DNA of 64,000 nt from Bradyrhizobium sp. BR 10289 (GCF_019455385.1 NZ_JACOFR010000003.1:62001-126000), one strand, 5' to 3'; counted from the stretch's first letter, positions 19,048 to 30,060 are shown. Notes: generated by a model from the letters alone, not told the origin. Numbers and translations are program-made.

Positions 19048-19192
19048 ATTGAACCGCAAGCGTGTCGGGGACGCAATTCGACGGGTACAGAAGAAACAGT
19101 GCGAAGCCGCGGACGCCGTTGAAGCACTCGATCCCGGAGTTCCCTACGAAAGTAGGTGGGCACCATATGTCCGGGCCCACGGGCCCGGCCAG
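19048..19192 (-). ncRNA. ssrS: 6S RNA (ssrS), ends approximate
   Basis: 6S RNA binds the housekeeping RNA polymerase and dampens transcription in stationary phase. On the minus strand this segment can fold into one long interrupted rod: an apical stem AGTGC/GCACT (19124-19128 with 19098-19102), an inner helix pairing TCGtagGGGaAC-like bases with GTaCCCgtCGA, and an outer stem CGTG...GGA with TCC...CACG. Its position between zapA and fau on the same strand is the classic ssrS location. There is no convincing reading frame. I derived the ends from the pairing, so they may be off by 10-20 bases. Confidence 0.75.
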
Positions 19193-19313
19193 GGACAGTT
19201 CCCTAAAGGATCGATAAGGCCCCGGGGATATATGGCTCCTGACGCGCGTCGCAGCCTCGCCTAGGCAATGTAACAACGATACTGACGAATCGCCAGCCCG
19301 GCTGGCGGTTGTT

Positions 19314-19434
19314 CACCTCTCCCGCTTGCGGGAGAGGTCGCGCCGTAGGCGCGGGTGAGGGCTCTTTCCTCTAGGGGATTGTCCCAATGCGGAGACACCC
19401 TCTCCCCGACCCTCTCCCGCAAGCGGGAGAGGGA
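19314..19434. repeat. Palindromic intergenic repeat, family A
   Basis: CACCTCTCCCGCTTGCGGGA and GCGGGTGAGGG at the left; CACCCTCTCC and CTCTCCCGCAAGCGGGAGAG at the right. It lies between zapA and 6S RNA. Confidence 0.8.
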
Positions 19435-19445
19435 GCGCAGCCGAG

Positions 19446-19829
19446 CTACCCGATCGCAATCCCATTCCCGACCGTCCGGTTCAGGACCTGCGTCGACTTC
19501 TCGATGCGCTCGGCCGCCGCATTCAGCGCGTTCACCACGGCGGTCTGCGTCATCCGGGCGCGCTCGACGGCGGCGTTGCGGAAATCCCGGAGCTCGGTCA
19601 GCTCCTGCTCCATGGTGCGGACGCGGTTGCCGATATCGACCAGCTCGTCGCAGACGGTCAGCGCCGCCATCACGGTGAGGCGCGCATCGCCGATCTCGCC
19701 GAATTTTCCGCGCAGCGATTGAATGCGTGTTTCGAGGCTTTCGGCGAGCTTCAAGAGCCGCACCTCCTGGCCTTCCTCGCAGGCCATGCGGTATTGCCGG
19801 CCATTGATGGTGACGTTGATGTGGCTCAT
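19446..19829 (-). CDS. zapA: Cell division protein ZapA
   Basis: ZapA binds FtsZ and promotes protofilament bundling at the Z-ring. The 127-residue protein has the ZapA N terminus MSHINVTINGRQYRMACEEG followed by EEVRLLKLAESLETRI-type helix residues, then the long C-terminal coiled coil with MEQELTELRDFRNAAVERA. The alphaproteobacterial version is short with a weak coiled coil, as here. It overlaps the upstream DUF4164 gene by 4 bases and is followed by the 6S RNA gene. Confidence 0.92.
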   Translation of the reverse strand: MSHINVTINGRQYRMACEEGQEVRLLKLAESLETRIQSLRGKFGEIGDARLTVMAALTVCDELVDIGNRVRTMEQELTELRDFRNAAVERARMTQTAVVNALNAAAERIEKSTQVLNRTVGNGIAIG

Positions 19830-20146
19830 CCGTCCTCTCCGGTATCGAGCACCGAGCGTATCGTGACGATCGCGGAATCCAGCCGGTCGGAAATCTCGCG
19901 ATTGGTGCGCTCGAGCTTGCGCGCCTTCACCAGCGCGCCGTCGAGCTCGTCGGCGAGCCGCGAACGATCCGCGCCAAGCGCCTGGATTCGCGCCGCAAGC
20001 TCGTTCTCGTCGCGATCGGCGTCGCGCCGCCGCTCCACCGCGCTTTCGAGCGCATCGAGCGCCGCCATGAGCCTGCGGGTCGCGATCTCGATCTCGACGG
20101 CGGAGGACTCCGTCATGGCAGAGCTGTTGGACACGCGATCGTTCAT
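19826..20146 (-). CDS. DUF4164 family coiled-coil protein
   Basis: The 106-residue protein is almost entirely a predicted coiled coil (ATRRLMAALDALESAVERRR, then ENELAARIQALGADRSRLAD and ARKLERTNREISDRLDSAIV). It matches the DUF4164 family, found next to zapA in Hyphomicrobiales. It may act with ZapA at the divisome, by analogy with ZapB-type coiled-coil proteins; this is inference. The stop overlaps the zapA start by 4 bases. The start is uncertain: ATG 20146 is given, ATG 20116 (MTESSAVEIE) is possible. Confidence 0.75.
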   Translation of the reverse strand: MNDRVSNSSAMTESSAVEIEIATRRLMAALDALESAVERRRDADRDENELAARIQALGADRSRLADELDGALVKARKLERTNREISDRLDSAIVTIRSVLDTGEDG

Positions 20147-20430
20147 GCAGTCAGCGGCGGAACCTGTGGCCTCAACCCGGGAGCTTGCCGTCCGGCAAAA
20201 GACTCGGTTCGGCAAGCGGTTAGAAGCAGAAATTTACGTGGCAAGCTAGCCTTGCGCAACGCCGCCGCGAAACTATGCACCGATAAGCAGCTTTTCGCGC
20301 TGTGGCGCGTTTGATTGCCTTGGACTCCCGGAACCGAGGTGCTATCCCAGCCCCGACCCAGCGGCCGAAAGGCTCCCTCCACGCGGCCCGCACCACCCGC
20401 CAAGCGCCTCATTTCAGACGGATTTCAGAC

Positions 20431-22413
20431 ATGACGCAAGTCGACCACAACCGCATGGCCAACGCGATCCGTGGCCTTTCGATGGACGCTGTCGAAAAGG
20501 CGAAATCGGGCCATCCGGGCCTGCCGATGGGCGCCGCCGACATCGCCACCGTGCTGTTCACGCAGTTCCTGAAATTCGACATCGCTGCGACCGACTGGCC
20601 CGACCGCGACCGCTTCGTGCTCTCCGCAGGCCACGGCTCGATGCTGCTCTACTCGCTGCTGCACCTCCTCGGCAGCCCCGAGATGACGATCGACCAGCTC
20701 AAGAACTTCCGCCAATTGGGATCGCTGACCCCTGGCCATCCCGAGCACGGCCACACCAAGGGCATCGAGACCACCACCGGTCCGCTCGGCCAGGGCATCT
20801 CGACCGCGGTCGGCATGGCGCTCGCCGAGAAAATGCTCGCGGCCGAGTTCGGCAAGAAGATCGTCGACCACCACACCTATGTGCTGGCGTCCGACGGCGA
20901 CCTGATGGAGGGCGTGTCGCAGGAGGCGATCGCGCTGGCCGGGCACTGGAAGCTCAACAAGCTGATCGTGCTCTACGATGACAACGGCATCTCGATCGAC
21001 GGCCCGACCTCGATCTCCGATTCCGTCGACCAGGTGAAGCGCTTCAAGTCCGCAGGCTGGGCCGCCGAGAAGATCGACGGCCACGATCAGGCTGCGATCG
21101 CCGCCGCGATCACCCGCGCGCTGAAATCCAACAAGCCGACGCTGATCGCCTGCCGCACCACGATCGGCTTCGGCGCACCGCACAAGCAGGGCACCAACAA
21201 GGTGCACGGCGAGGCGCTCGGCGCCGACGAGCTGAAGGCCGCCAAGGAAAATCTCGGCATTTCGCTGGAGCCGTTCTCAGTGCCGGACGACGTGCTGAAG
21301 GCTTGGCGCGCAGCCGGCTCTCGTGGTGCCTCAGCGCGGCAGGAGTGGGAAGCGCGGCTCGGCGAGCTCGGCAGCCGCAAGCGCGCCGAGTTCGAGCGGC
21401 GGCTCCGTCACGAGCGGCCCGCGGCGCTGGCGAAGGCGTTCAAAGCCTACAAGAAGGAGCTGCTGGAAAAGCCGATGACAGCGGCGACCCGCAAATCCTC
21501 CGAAGCCGTGATCGAGGTGATCGCCGGCGCGATGCCGATGGAATTCCTCGCAGGCTCCGCCGACCTCACCGGCTCCAACAACAACAAGGCGAAGTCGGCG
21601 ACTGCCTTCTCGGCCAAGACGCCGAAGGGCCGCTTCATCCATTACGGCATCCGCGAGCACGGCATGGCGGCGGCAATGAACGGCATCTTCCTGCACGGTG
21701 GCTTTGCGCCGAACGGGGCGACCTTCCTGGTGTTCACCGATTATGCGCGTCCGGCGATGCGCCTCGCCGCGTTGATGGGCGCCGGCGTCGTCTATGTGAT
21801 GACGCACGACTCGATCGGCCTCGGCGAGGACGGCCCGACCCACCAGCCGGTGGAGCATCTCTCGGCGCTGCGCGCCATTCCGAACATGCGCGTGTTCCGC
21901 CCCTGCGATGCCATCGAGGTTGCCGAGTGCTGGGAGCTGGCGCTGAACCGTATCGACGGCCCGACCGTGCTGGCGCTGACGCGGCAGAACCTGCCGCAGC
22001 TCCGCACCAGCGTGAACGAGAATCCCTGCCAGTACGGCGCCTACGAGCTGGTGGCAGCCCAAGGCGAAGCCAAGGCCACGCTGTTCGCCTCCGGTTCCGA
22101 AGTCGAGATGGCTGTCGCCGCCCAGAAGCAGCTTGCCGAGCGCGGCATTCCGACACGGGTGGTTTCGGTGCCCTCGCTCGAGCTGTTGTTAGCGCAACCA
22201 AAGGAGCGCCGCGACGCCATCATCGGCAACGCGCCGGTGAAGGTCGCGATCGAGGCCGCGGTGCGCTGGGGCTGGGATGCCGTGATCGGCCAGGATGGCG
22301 AATTCGTGGGCATGCATTCCTTCGGCGCCAGTGCCCCGCTCAACAAGATCTTCCCGCATTTCGGCATTACCGCCGAGGCTGCGGTTAACGCTGTCCTGAA
22401 GCGCGTTTCCTGA
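20431..22413 (+). CDS. tkt: Transketolase
   Basis: Transketolase moves two-carbon units between sugar phosphates in the pentose phosphate and Calvin pathways, using thiamine diphosphate. The 660-residue protein has the N-terminal [15 protein letters not shown] motif, the TPP motif [14 protein letters not shown] with YDDN downstream, the central [15 protein letters not shown] and the pyrimidine-domain [21 protein letters not shown] 20431 gives the standard start. It is divergent from the DUF4164-zapA unit and leads a plus-strand series of carbon-metabolism genes. Confidence 0.96.
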   Translation: MTQVDHNRMANAIRGLSMDAVEKAKSGHPGLPMGAADIATVLFTQFLKFDIAATDWPDRDRFVLSAGHGSMLLYSLLHLLGSPEMTIDQLKNFRQLGSLTPGHPEHGHTKGIETTTGPLGQGISTAVGMALAEKMLAAEFGKKIVDHHTYVLASDGDLMEGVSQEAIALAGHWKLNKLIVLYDDNGISIDGPTSISDSVDQVKRFKSAGWAAEKIDGHDQAAIAAAITRALKSNKPTLIACRTTIGFGAPHKQGTNKVHGEALGADELKAAKENLGISLEPFSVPDDVLKAWRAAGSRGASARQEWEARLGELGSRKRAEFERRLRHERPAALAKAFKAYKKELLEKPMTAATRKSSEAVIEVIAGAMPMEFLAGSADLTGSNNNKAKSATAFSAKTPKGRFIHYGIREHGMAAAMNGIFLHGGFAPNGATFLVFTDYARPAMRLAALMGAGVVYVMTHDSIGLGEDGPTHQPVEHLSALRAIPNMRVFRPCDAIEVAECWELALNRIDGPTVLALTRQNLPQLRTSVNENPCQYGAYELVAAQGEAKATLFASGSEVEMAVAAQKQLAERGIPTRVVSVPSLELLLAQPKERRDAIIGNAPVKVAIEAAVRWGWDAVIGQDGEFVGMHSFGASAPLNKIFPHFGITAEAAVNAVLKRVS

Positions 22414-22585
22414 GTGTTGAGCTTGCCAAAAAAAAGGACTACCTAGTCTCTCATATGATCAAGCACCGCCCGGCCGAACCGGGCGTCCGCCCCTAAAAAA
22501 CCCTCGCAGGCGCGTTACAAGCGCGTTGTGCAGGGTGGCTAGGCGTTATCGAACCCGTCATTGAACGGTCACAAGGAGATGAAAC

Positions 22586-23593
<1,008 letters not shown>

Positions 23594-23601
23594 CGCCGCT
23601 C

Positions 23602-23733
23602 TCGTGTCCCGGACGCGATGCAGCGTGAAACGCTGCGTCGCAGAGCCGGGACCCATTTCACAGCGGGACTCGCAGCAACATGGGTCCCGGTTCTGCGCAG
23701 CGGCGCTTTGCGCCGCTAGCAGCGCCCGGGACA
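23602..23733. repeat. Palindromic intergenic repeat, family B
   Basis: TCGTGTCCCGGACGCG and CAGAGCCGGGACCCAT face ATGGGTCCCGGTTCTGCG and GCGCCCGGGACA. Related copies lie at 38622, 44199 and 55470. It lies between gap and pgk. Confidence 0.85.
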
Positions 23734-23745
23734 AGGAAGCGTCCG

Positions 23746-24942
23746 ATGACCAACAAATTCCGCACCCTCGACGACGTCGACGTGAAGGGCAAACGCGTGC
23801 TGCTGCGCGTCGATCTCAACGTGCCCATGGACAATGGCCGCGTCAGCGACGCGACCCGGCTCGAGCGCGTCGCGCCGACCATCACCGAAATCTCCGACAA
23901 GGGCGGCAAGGTCATCCTGCTCGCGCATTTCGGCCGACCCAAGGGCCGCGATGCCAAGGACTCGCTGAAGCCGGTGGCGGAAGCCCTGGCGAAGGTCGTG
24001 AACAAGCCCGTCGCCTTTGCCGATGACTGCATCGGCGAGCCCGCGGCCAAGGCCGTGGCTGCGCTGAAGGACGGCGACATCCTGTGCCTGGAAAACACCC
24101 GCTTCCACAAAGAGGAAGAGAAGAACGATCCGGCCTTCGTCGCGGAGCTTGCCAAGCTCGGCGACATCTGGGTCAGCGACGCCTTCTCGGCCGCGCACCG
24201 CGCCCACGCCTCGACCGAAGGGCTCGGCCACAAATTGCCGGCCTATGCCGGCCGCACCATGCAGGCCGAGCTCGACGCACTGGAGAAGGCGCTGGGCTCG
24301 CCGACCAAGCCGGTCATCGCCATCATCGGCGGCGCCAAGGTCTCGACCAAGATCGACCTGCTGGAAAACCTCGTCACCAAGGTCGATGCGCTGGTGATCG
24401 GCGGCGGCATGGCCAACACCTTCCTGCACGCCCAGGGCGTCGCGGTCGGCAAGTCGCTGGCCGAAAAAGATCTCGCACCGACCGCGCTGCGCATCATGGA
24501 GAAGGCGGAAGCCGCCAATTGCGCGATCATCCTCCCCGTCGATGCCACCGTCGCCTACCACTTCGCGGCCAACGCGCCCTCGCACGCCTACGGGCTCGAT
24601 GCGATTCCCGCCGACGGCATGATCCTCGACGTCGGCCCGCAATCGATCGCGCGCGTTCACGCCGCCATCGACGATGCGGCGACGCTGGTCTGGAACGGAC
24701 CGCTCGGGGCCTTCGAGATGCAGCCGTTCGACCGCGGCACCGTGGCGGCGGCCAAGCATGCGGCGGAACGCACCAAGGCGAAGAAGCTAATCTCGATCGC
24801 GGGCGGCGGCGACACCGTCGCGGCCCTCAACCAGGCACAGGTGGCCGGTCAATTCACTTACGTCTCGACGGCCGGTGGCGCATTTCTTGAATGGATGGAA
24901 GGCAAGCCCCTGCCCGGCGTCGAAGTGCTTCGGACCAAGTAA
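23746..24942 (+). CDS. pgk: Phosphoglycerate kinase
   Basis: The 398-residue kinase interconverts 1,3-bisphosphoglycerate plus ADP and 3-phosphoglycerate plus ATP. Motifs are [20 protein letters not shown], the hinge region with [14 protein letters not shown], and the nucleotide-binding [13 protein letters not shown] 23746 gives the standard start [16 protein letters not shown]; the frame is open upstream to 23680, but that part lies in the family B repeat. It follows gap and precedes two aldolase genes. Confidence 0.96.
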   Translation: MTNKFRTLDDVDVKGKRVLLRVDLNVPMDNGRVSDATRLERVAPTITEISDKGGKVILLAHFGRPKGRDAKDSLKPVAEALAKVVNKPVAFADDCIGEPAAKAVAALKDGDILCLENTRFHKEEEKNDPAFVAELAKLGDIWVSDAFSAAHRAHASTEGLGHKLPAYAGRTMQAELDALEKALGSPTKPVIAIIGGAKVSTKIDLLENLVTKVDALVIGGGMANTFLHAQGVAVGKSLAEKDLAPTALRIMEKAEAANCAIILPVDATVAYHFAANAPSHAYGLDAIPADGMILDVGPQSIARVHAAIDDAATLVWNGPLGAFEMQPFDRGTVAAAKHAAERTKAKKLISIAGGGDTVAALNQAQVAGQFTYVSTAGGAFLEWMEGKPLPGVEVLRTK

Positions 24943-24994
24943 TTCATCGGCGAACAGCTAGCGGCCCCAAGGGCCAAACGGGAGAAAAACACAG

Positions 24995-26062
24995 ATGGCT
25001 CGGATCACGTTGCGTCAATTGCTCGACCATGCGGCTGAGAACGATTACGGCGTACCGGCCTTCAACATCAACAACATGGAGCAGGCGCTGGCGATCATGG
25101 ACGCGGCCAACCAGGTCGACGCGCCCGTCATCATCCAGGCCTCGCGCGGCGCCCGCTCCTACGCCAACGACATCATGCTCAAGCACATGATGGACGCGGT
25201 GACCGAGATCTATCCGCACATCCCGGTCTGCGTGCATCTCGACCACGGCAACGAGGCCGCGACCTGCATGACCGCGATCCAGGCCGGCTTCACCTCGGTC
25301 ATGATGGACGGCTCGCTCAAGGCCGACGGCAAGAGCCCGGCCGACTGGGCCTACAATGTCGGCGTCACCAAGACCGTGACCGACATGGCCCATCTCGGCG
25401 GCATCTCGGTCGAGGGCGAGCTTGGCGTGCTCGGCTCGCTCGAAACAGGTATGGGCGACAAGGAAGACGGCCACGGCGCCGAAGGCAAGCTTTCCCACGA
25501 CCAGCTCCTGACCAATCCGGACGAGGCCGTCAAGTTCGTGCAGGAGACCAAGGTCGACGCGCTCGCCATCGCGATGGGCACCTCTCACGGCGCTTACAAA
25601 TTTACCCGCAAGCCCGATGGCGACATCCTCGCCATGAACGTGATCGAGGAGATCCACCGCAAGCTGCCGAACACGCATCTGGTCATGCACGGCTCCTCCT
25701 CGGTGCCGCAGGATTTGCAGGACATCATCAACGAGTACGGCGGCAAGATGAAGCCGACCTGGGGCGTGCCCGTCGCCGAGATCCAGCGCGGCATCAAGCA
25801 CGGCGTGCGCAAGATCAACATCGACACCGACAACCGCATGGCCATGACCGGCCAGATCCGCAAGGTGTTCAAGGAGCACCCGGAAGAGTTCGACCCGCGC
25901 AAGTACCTGAAGCCGGCAATGGAAGCGATGACCAAGCTGTGCAAGCAGCGGCTCCAGGAGTTCAATACCGCCGGGCAGGCCTCCAAGATCAAGAAGGTCC
26001 TGACCACCGCCGAGATGGCCAAGCGCTACGCCAAGGGCGAGCTGGATCCCCGCGTCGCGTAA
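24995..26062 (+). CDS. fba: Class II fructose-bisphosphate aldolase (Calvin-cycle subtype)
   Basis: The 355-residue enzyme is a zinc-dependent aldolase. It has [11 protein letters not shown] near the start, the catalytic Asp83 and zinc His84 in [21 protein letters not shown], and [11 protein letters not shown]. The long 2-helix insertion and the C-terminal [18 protein letters not shown] fit the Calvin-cycle (CbbA-like) subtype, able to act on fructose- and sedoheptulose-bisphosphates. A GGGAGAAAAAC ribosome-binding region precedes the ATG. A class I aldolase follows, so two unrelated enzymes for one step are adjacent. Confidence 0.94.
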   Translation: MARITLRQLLDHAAENDYGVPAFNINNMEQALAIMDAANQVDAPVIIQASRGARSYANDIMLKHMMDAVTEIYPHIPVCVHLDHGNEAATCMTAIQAGFTSVMMDGSLKADGKSPADWAYNVGVTKTVTDMAHLGGISVEGELGVLGSLETGMGDKEDGHGAEGKLSHDQLLTNPDEAVKFVQETKVDALAIAMGTSHGAYKFTRKPDGDILAMNVIEEIHRKLPNTHLVMHGSSSVPQDLQDIINEYGGKMKPTWGVPVAEIQRGIKHGVRKINIDTDNRMAMTGQIRKVFKEHPEEFDPRKYLKPAMEAMTKLCKQRLQEFNTAGQASKIKKVLTTAEMAKRYAKGELDPRVA

Positions 26063-26101
26063 GCGATCGCGTGGTGGCGTAAGGCGAGCACGCTCTATCG
26101 T

Positions 26102-26247
26102 CTCCCTCGCCCCGCTCTTCGCGGGGAGAGGGCGGGGTGAGGGGCTCTCTCCGCGAGCCGTGCCCTCTCGATAGACCTGTACCCCCTCACCCGGATTTCA
26201 CGCTACGCGTAAAAATCCGACCTCTCCCCGCAAGCGGGGCGAGGTAA
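26102..26247. repeat. Palindromic intergenic repeat, family A
   Basis: CTCCCTCGCCCCGCTCTTCG with GGGGTGAGGGG at the left; CCCCCTCACCCGGATTT and CCGACCTCTCCCCGC at the right. It separates the two aldolase genes. Confidence 0.8.
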
Positions 26248-26383
26248 AGGGGCGCCCAGCCCTCCAACCATTTTACCCGGCGACCTCCCTCCCCTGCCCC
26301 TGCGACCAACGTTAACTCGGCAATTGCCCGAGAACGGTCTATTTTCACGGGCAAGGGCAGAATCGTTTTGGGAGGACCTCTCG

Positions 26384-27409
26384 ATGAATCTGACTGAGCT
26401 CAACAAAATCGCGACTGCCATGGTTGCGCCCGGCAAGGGCATCCTTGCCGCCGACGAATCCTCGGGCACCATCAAGAAGCGCTTCGACGCGATCGGCGTG
26501 GAATCGACGGAAGCCAATCGCCGCGACTATCGCGAGATGCTGTTCCGCTCCAAGGAGGCGATGAACCAGTACATCTCCGGCGTGATCCTCTATGACGAGA
26601 CGATCTGGCAGGATGCCAAGGACGGCACGCCGCTGGTCAAGCTGATCGAACAAAGCGGCGCCATTCCCGGCATCAAGGTCGACGAGGGCACGCAAGCCCT
26701 GCCGATGTGCCCGGGTGAAACAGTCACCGTCGGACTCGACAAGCTCGCCGAGCGGCTGAAGAAATATTATGAGCGCGGCGCGCGTTTTGCCAAATGGCGC
26801 GCGGTGATCGATATCGGCCACGGCATTCCCTCGATGACCGCAATCGGCGTCAACGCCCATGCGCTGGCGCGCTATGCCGCGCTGTGCCAGGCCGCGCAGA
26901 TCGTGCCGATCGTCGAGCCGGAGGTGCTGATGGACGGCGACCACGACATCGACCGCTGCTATGAGGTGACGAGCCGCGTGCTGAACAAGACGTTCCAGGA
27001 ATTGCGCGTCCAGCGCGTCGCGCTCGAAGGCATGGTGCTGAAGCCGAACATGGCGATCCCTGGCAAGAAGTCACCGAAGCAGGCCTCGGTCGAGGAGGTC
27101 GCGGAGAAGACGATCCGGCTGCTGAAGGCCTGCGTGCCGGCGGCGGTGCCCGGCATCGCCTTCCTGTCCGGCGGCCAGTCCGACGAGGAGGCGACCGCGC
27201 ATCTCAATGCCATGCACAAGCTCGGCCCGCTGCCCTGGGGCCTGACCTTCTCCTATGGCCGGGCGCTGCAGGCGGCGCCGCAGAAGGCCTGGTCCGGCAG
27301 GCCTGAGAATGTCGCCGCGGGTCAAGCCGCATTCAGTCATCGCGCCCGCATGAACGGCCTCGCTTCCAGGGGCGAATGGCAAAGCAGCCTGGAAAAGAAG
27401 GCAGCCTAG
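26384..27409 (+). CDS. Class I fructose-bisphosphate aldolase
   Basis: The 341-residue Schiff-base aldolase belongs to the animal/plant-like class I family. It has the start GKGILAADESSGTIKKRF, Lys137 in FAKWRAV, the Schiff-base Lys220 in EGMVLKPNMAIPG, and FLSGGQSDEEATAHL. ATG 26384 is preceded by GGAGG. The upstream gap is a family A repeat, so it may have its own promoter. Unlike the class II enzyme it needs no metal. Only 3 bases separate it from the next gene. Confidence 0.95.
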   Translation: MNLTELNKIATAMVAPGKGILAADESSGTIKKRFDAIGVESTEANRRDYREMLFRSKEAMNQYISGVILYDETIWQDAKDGTPLVKLIEQSGAIPGIKVDEGTQALPMCPGETVTVGLDKLAERLKKYYERGARFAKWRAVIDIGHGIPSMTAIGVNAHALARYAALCQAAQIVPIVEPEVLMDGDHDIDRCYEVTSRVLNKTFQELRVQRVALEGMVLKPNMAIPGKKSPKQASVEEVAEKTIRLLKACVPAAVPGIAFLSGGQSDEEATAHLNAMHKLGPLPWGLTFSYGRALQAAPQKAWSGRPENVAAGQAAFSHRARMNGLASRGEWQSSLEKKAA

Positions 27410-27412
27410 ATC

Positions 27413-28087
27413 TTGTCGAACAAACCGCCTCCGCCGCGCCCGGCGCCGCGTCTTTATCTCGCGACGCCCATCGTCGATGATCCCGCAGCGCTTGTCGCCG
27501 AGCTGCCGGCGCTGCTCGCTGCCGCCGACGTCGCGGCCGTGCTGCTGCGGCTGAAGGAAACCGACCAGCGCAGCATGATCACGCGCGTCAAGGCGCTGGC
27601 GCCACCAGTGCAGAAGGCGGGCGCCGCGCTGCTGGTCGACGGCCATCCCGACATCGTCGCGCGCGGCGGCGCCGACGGCGCACACCTGCCCGGCATCGCC
27701 GCGCTGAAAGAGGCGCTGCCCTCGCTCAAGCCGGATCGCATCGCCGGCGTCGGCGGACTAACGACGCGGCACCATTCCATGGATGCGGGCGAGATCGGCG
27801 CGGACTACGTACTGTTCGGCGAGCCCGACGCGAAGGGCCAGCGGCCGTCGTCGCAGGCGATCGCGGAGCGGCTGGACTGGTGGGCCGAGCTGTTCGAGCC
27901 GCCCTGCGTCGGCTTTGCGACCTCGCTGGAAGAGGCCCACGACTTTGCCGCGAGCGGCGCCGATTTCGTGTTGGTCGGCGACTTCATCTGGGCCGATCCG
28001 CGCGGGCCCAAGGCCGCGCTGATCGATGCGGATGCCGCGATCAAGAAGGGTTTTGCAGCCGCGCCTGCGGGCCAGGAGCACGGCTAG
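27413..28087 (+). CDS. ThiE/TenI-superfamily protein (annotated type: thiamine-phosphate synthase)
   Basis: The 224-residue TIM-barrel protein resembles thiamine-phosphate synthase: RLYLATPIVDD, GAALLVDGHPDIVARGGADG, AHLPG and FVLVGDFIW. Key ThiE signatures are altered: the usual HLGQxD is HLPG, the GxSxHxxxE block is GVGGLTTRHHSMDAGE, and the FPTxTK loop is absent. It could be a TenI-like or otherwise diverged paralogue rather than an active synthase. The TTG start lies 3 bases after the class I aldolase stop, so the two genes are almost certainly co-translated. A link to transketolase (a TPP enzyme) is speculation. Confidence 0.7.
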   Translation: MSNKPPPPRPAPRLYLATPIVDDPAALVAELPALLAAADVAAVLLRLKETDQRSMITRVKALAPPVQKAGAALLVDGHPDIVARGGADGAHLPGIAALKEALPSLKPDRIAGVGGLTTRHHSMDAGEIGADYVLFGEPDAKGQRPSSQAIAERLDWWAELFEPPCVGFATSLEEAHDFAASGADFVLVGDFIWADPRGPKAALIDADAAIKKGFAAAPAGQEHG

Positions 28088-28095
28088 CCCCCGAC

Positions 28096-29181
28096 ATGAA
28101 GCTTCCGCGCATCACCATTTTGGCTACGCTGCTGCTCGCGACTCCCGCGGCCGCGCAGCTCCAGATCACGCCGCCGGCGGCAACGCCGCCGCCTGCGGCC
28201 GAGAAACCCAAGCCCAAGCCGACGCCTCCGCCTGCCAAGAAAAAGGAAGCCGCGCCAGCGCCAAAACCGTCGGCCTCGCCGAAACCCACAGCCTCGCCCA
28301 AACCGGCGCTGCCCGCGACCGTGATCCCCGCGCCTGAACCGGACACGCCCGGCGTCGACCTGGTGTTCGGCGCCTATCAGCGCGGCCAGTACAAGACCGC
28401 GTTCGACCTTGCCAAGACCCGTGCCGCGAACGGCGATCCCAAGGCGATGACCATGCTGGGCGAGCTCTATTCCAACGCCATGGGCATCCGCCGCGACTAC
28501 GCCAAGGCGCTGGAATGGTACAAGCGCGCGTCCGAGGCCGGCGACCGCGAGGCGATGTTCGCGCTCGCGATGCTGCGGATGTCCGGCCGCGGCGGCCCGG
28601 TCGACAAGGGTGAAGCGGTCAAGCTGATGGCCTCCGCGGCCAAGCTCGGCGAGCCCAAGGCGGCCTATAATCTGGCGCTGCTTTATCTCGACGGTCAGAC
28701 TCTGCCGCAGGACGTCAAGCGCGCCGCCGAGCTGCTGCGCCAGGCCTCCGATGCCGGCCTGCCCGAAGCGCAATATGCGCTCGCGACCTTCTACAAGGAA
28801 GGCACCGGCGTGCCGAAGGACCCGGCCATGGCCGCGCGGCTGCTCCAGGCGGCCTCGCTCGCCGACAATGTCGATGCCGAGGTCGAATATGCCATCGCGC
28901 TGTTCAACGGCACCGGCACGCCGAAGAACCAGCCGGCCGCCGTCGCGTTGCTCCGCAAGGCGGCCCGCCAGGGCAGCGCCATCGCGCAGAACCGGCTGGC
29001 CTGGGTGCTGATCAACGGCATGGGCACGTCCGTGGACAAGGTCGAGGGTTTCAAATGGCACCTGGTGGCCAAGACATCAGGCAAGGGCGATCCGGAGCTC
29101 GACAAGCAATTCTCCGACCTGCCCGCCGAGGACCGCTCCAAGGCCGAAGCCGGCGCCAAAAAGTGGCTCGGGACCAAATGA
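28096..29181 (+). CDS. Secreted Sel1/TPR-repeat protein
   Basis: The 361-residue protein starts with a signal peptide (MKLPRITILATLLLATPAAA), then a Pro/Lys/Ala-rich linker (about 25-95), and then tandem Sel1-like repeats from about 95 to 335, each with an A(X)3YxLGxxY-like pattern (for example TMLGELYSNAMGIRRDYAKA and YALATFYKEGTGVPKD). Sel1 repeats form alpha-helical scaffolds for protein binding. It is 8 bases after the ThiE-like gene. The partner and role are unknown; such proteins often act in the periplasm. Confidence 0.85.
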   Translation: MKLPRITILATLLLATPAAAQLQITPPAATPPPAAEKPKPKPTPPPAKKKEAAPAPKPSASPKPTASPKPALPATVIPAPEPDTPGVDLVFGAYQRGQYKTAFDLAKTRAANGDPKAMTMLGELYSNAMGIRRDYAKALEWYKRASEAGDREAMFALAMLRMSGRGGPVDKGEAVKLMASAAKLGEPKAAYNLALLYLDGQTLPQDVKRAAELLRQASDAGLPEAQYALATFYKEGTGVPKDPAMAARLLQAASLADNVDAEVEYAIALFNGTGTPKNQPAAVALLRKAARQGSAIAQNRLAWVLINGMGTSVDKVEGFKWHLVAKTSGKGDPELDKQFSDLPAEDRSKAEAGAKKWLGTK

Positions 29182-29265
29182 CTTGACCTTGAGCCCCTCG
29201 CAGGGCACCCAATTCCTTCAAATGGCGCGGTTTTGCGCCCCTTCCCCCGATCAAGACCAGAGCTC

Positions 29266-30060
29266 ATGCTGTATTCCGCAACTATCAACGTCATGGTCAA
29301 GGCCGCGCGCCGCGCCGGCCGCAGCCTCAAGCGCGATCTCGGCGAGATCGAGCATCTGCAGGTCTCGCTGAAGGGGCCGGCCAATTTCGTCTCGCTCGCC
29401 GACAAGCGCGCCGAGGAGATTTTGTACCAGGACCTCGCCAAGGCCCGGCCTGGCTACGGCTTCATCGGCGAGGAAGGCGGCACCCGCGAAGGCAGCGACA
29501 AGAGCCACACCTGGATCGTCGATCCGCTCGACGGCACCACCAACTTCCTGCACGGCATCCCGCAATTCGCGATCTCGATCGGCCTCGTGCGCGAGGGCAC
29601 GGTGATCGCTGGCGTGATCTACAACCCCGCCAATGACGAGCTCTACATTGCAGAGCGCGGCAAGGGCGCCTTCCTCAACGACCAGCGCCTGCGCGTCGCC
29701 GGCCGCCGCCAGCTCAACGAATGCGTGGTGGCCTGCGGCCTGCCCCATATCGGCCGCGGCGACCACGAGGAATTCCGCCGCGAGATGACCGCAATCCAGG
29801 ACCGCGTCGCCGGCCTCCGCCGCTTCGGCGCCGCCTCGCTCGATCTGGCCTTTGTCGCGGCGGGGCGGCTGGATGGCTATTGGGAGCGGAATTTGCAGTC
29901 GTGGGATATTGCCGCCGGTATGCTGATGGTGCGCGAGGCCGGTGGGACGGTGAGCGATATTGCGACGCCGGGGGATGCGCTGGTGACCGGGAATGTCGTG
30001 TGCGGGAATGAGTACGTGCACGGGGAGTTGGTGAAGATTTTGAGGAAGCCCGCGACTTAA
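29266..30060 (+). CDS. suhB: Inositol monophosphatase family protein (SuhB-like)
   Basis: The 264-residue protein is a lithium-sensitive, Mg-dependent phosphatase of the inositol monophosphatase family. Metal-site motifs are GEEGGTREG, VDPLDGTTNFLHGIPQF and the C-terminal WDIAAGMLMVREAGG. SuhB proteins hydrolyse inositol-1-phosphate, and in some bacteria also take part in rRNA antitermination. ATG 29266 starts the usual MLYSATINVMVKAAR; a TTG at 29233 lies upstream. It ends the plus-strand carbon-metabolism series. Confidence 0.92.
   Translation: MLYSATINVMVKAARRAGRSLKRDLGEIEHLQVSLKGPANFVSLADKRAEEILYQDLAKARPGYGFIGEEGGTREGSDKSHTWIVDPLDGTTNFLHGIPQFAISIGLVREGTVIAGVIYNPANDELYIAERGKGAFLNDQRLRVAGRRQLNECVVACGLPHIGRGDHEEFRREMTAIQDRVAGLRRFGAASLDLAFVAAGRLDGYWERNLQSWDIAAGMLMVREAGGTVSDIATPGDALVTGNVVCGNEYVHGELVKILRKPAT

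Noticed and set aside
18878..19276. N-terminal extension of the fau protein
   Set aside because: The frame is open, but this part covers a family E repeat and the 6S RNA segment; the conserved protein starts at 18877.
22414..22585. A terminator or RNA gene between tkt and gap
   Set aside because: There is a GC-rich hairpin near 22470 and an A8 run near 22430, but neither forms a convincing terminator on either strand.
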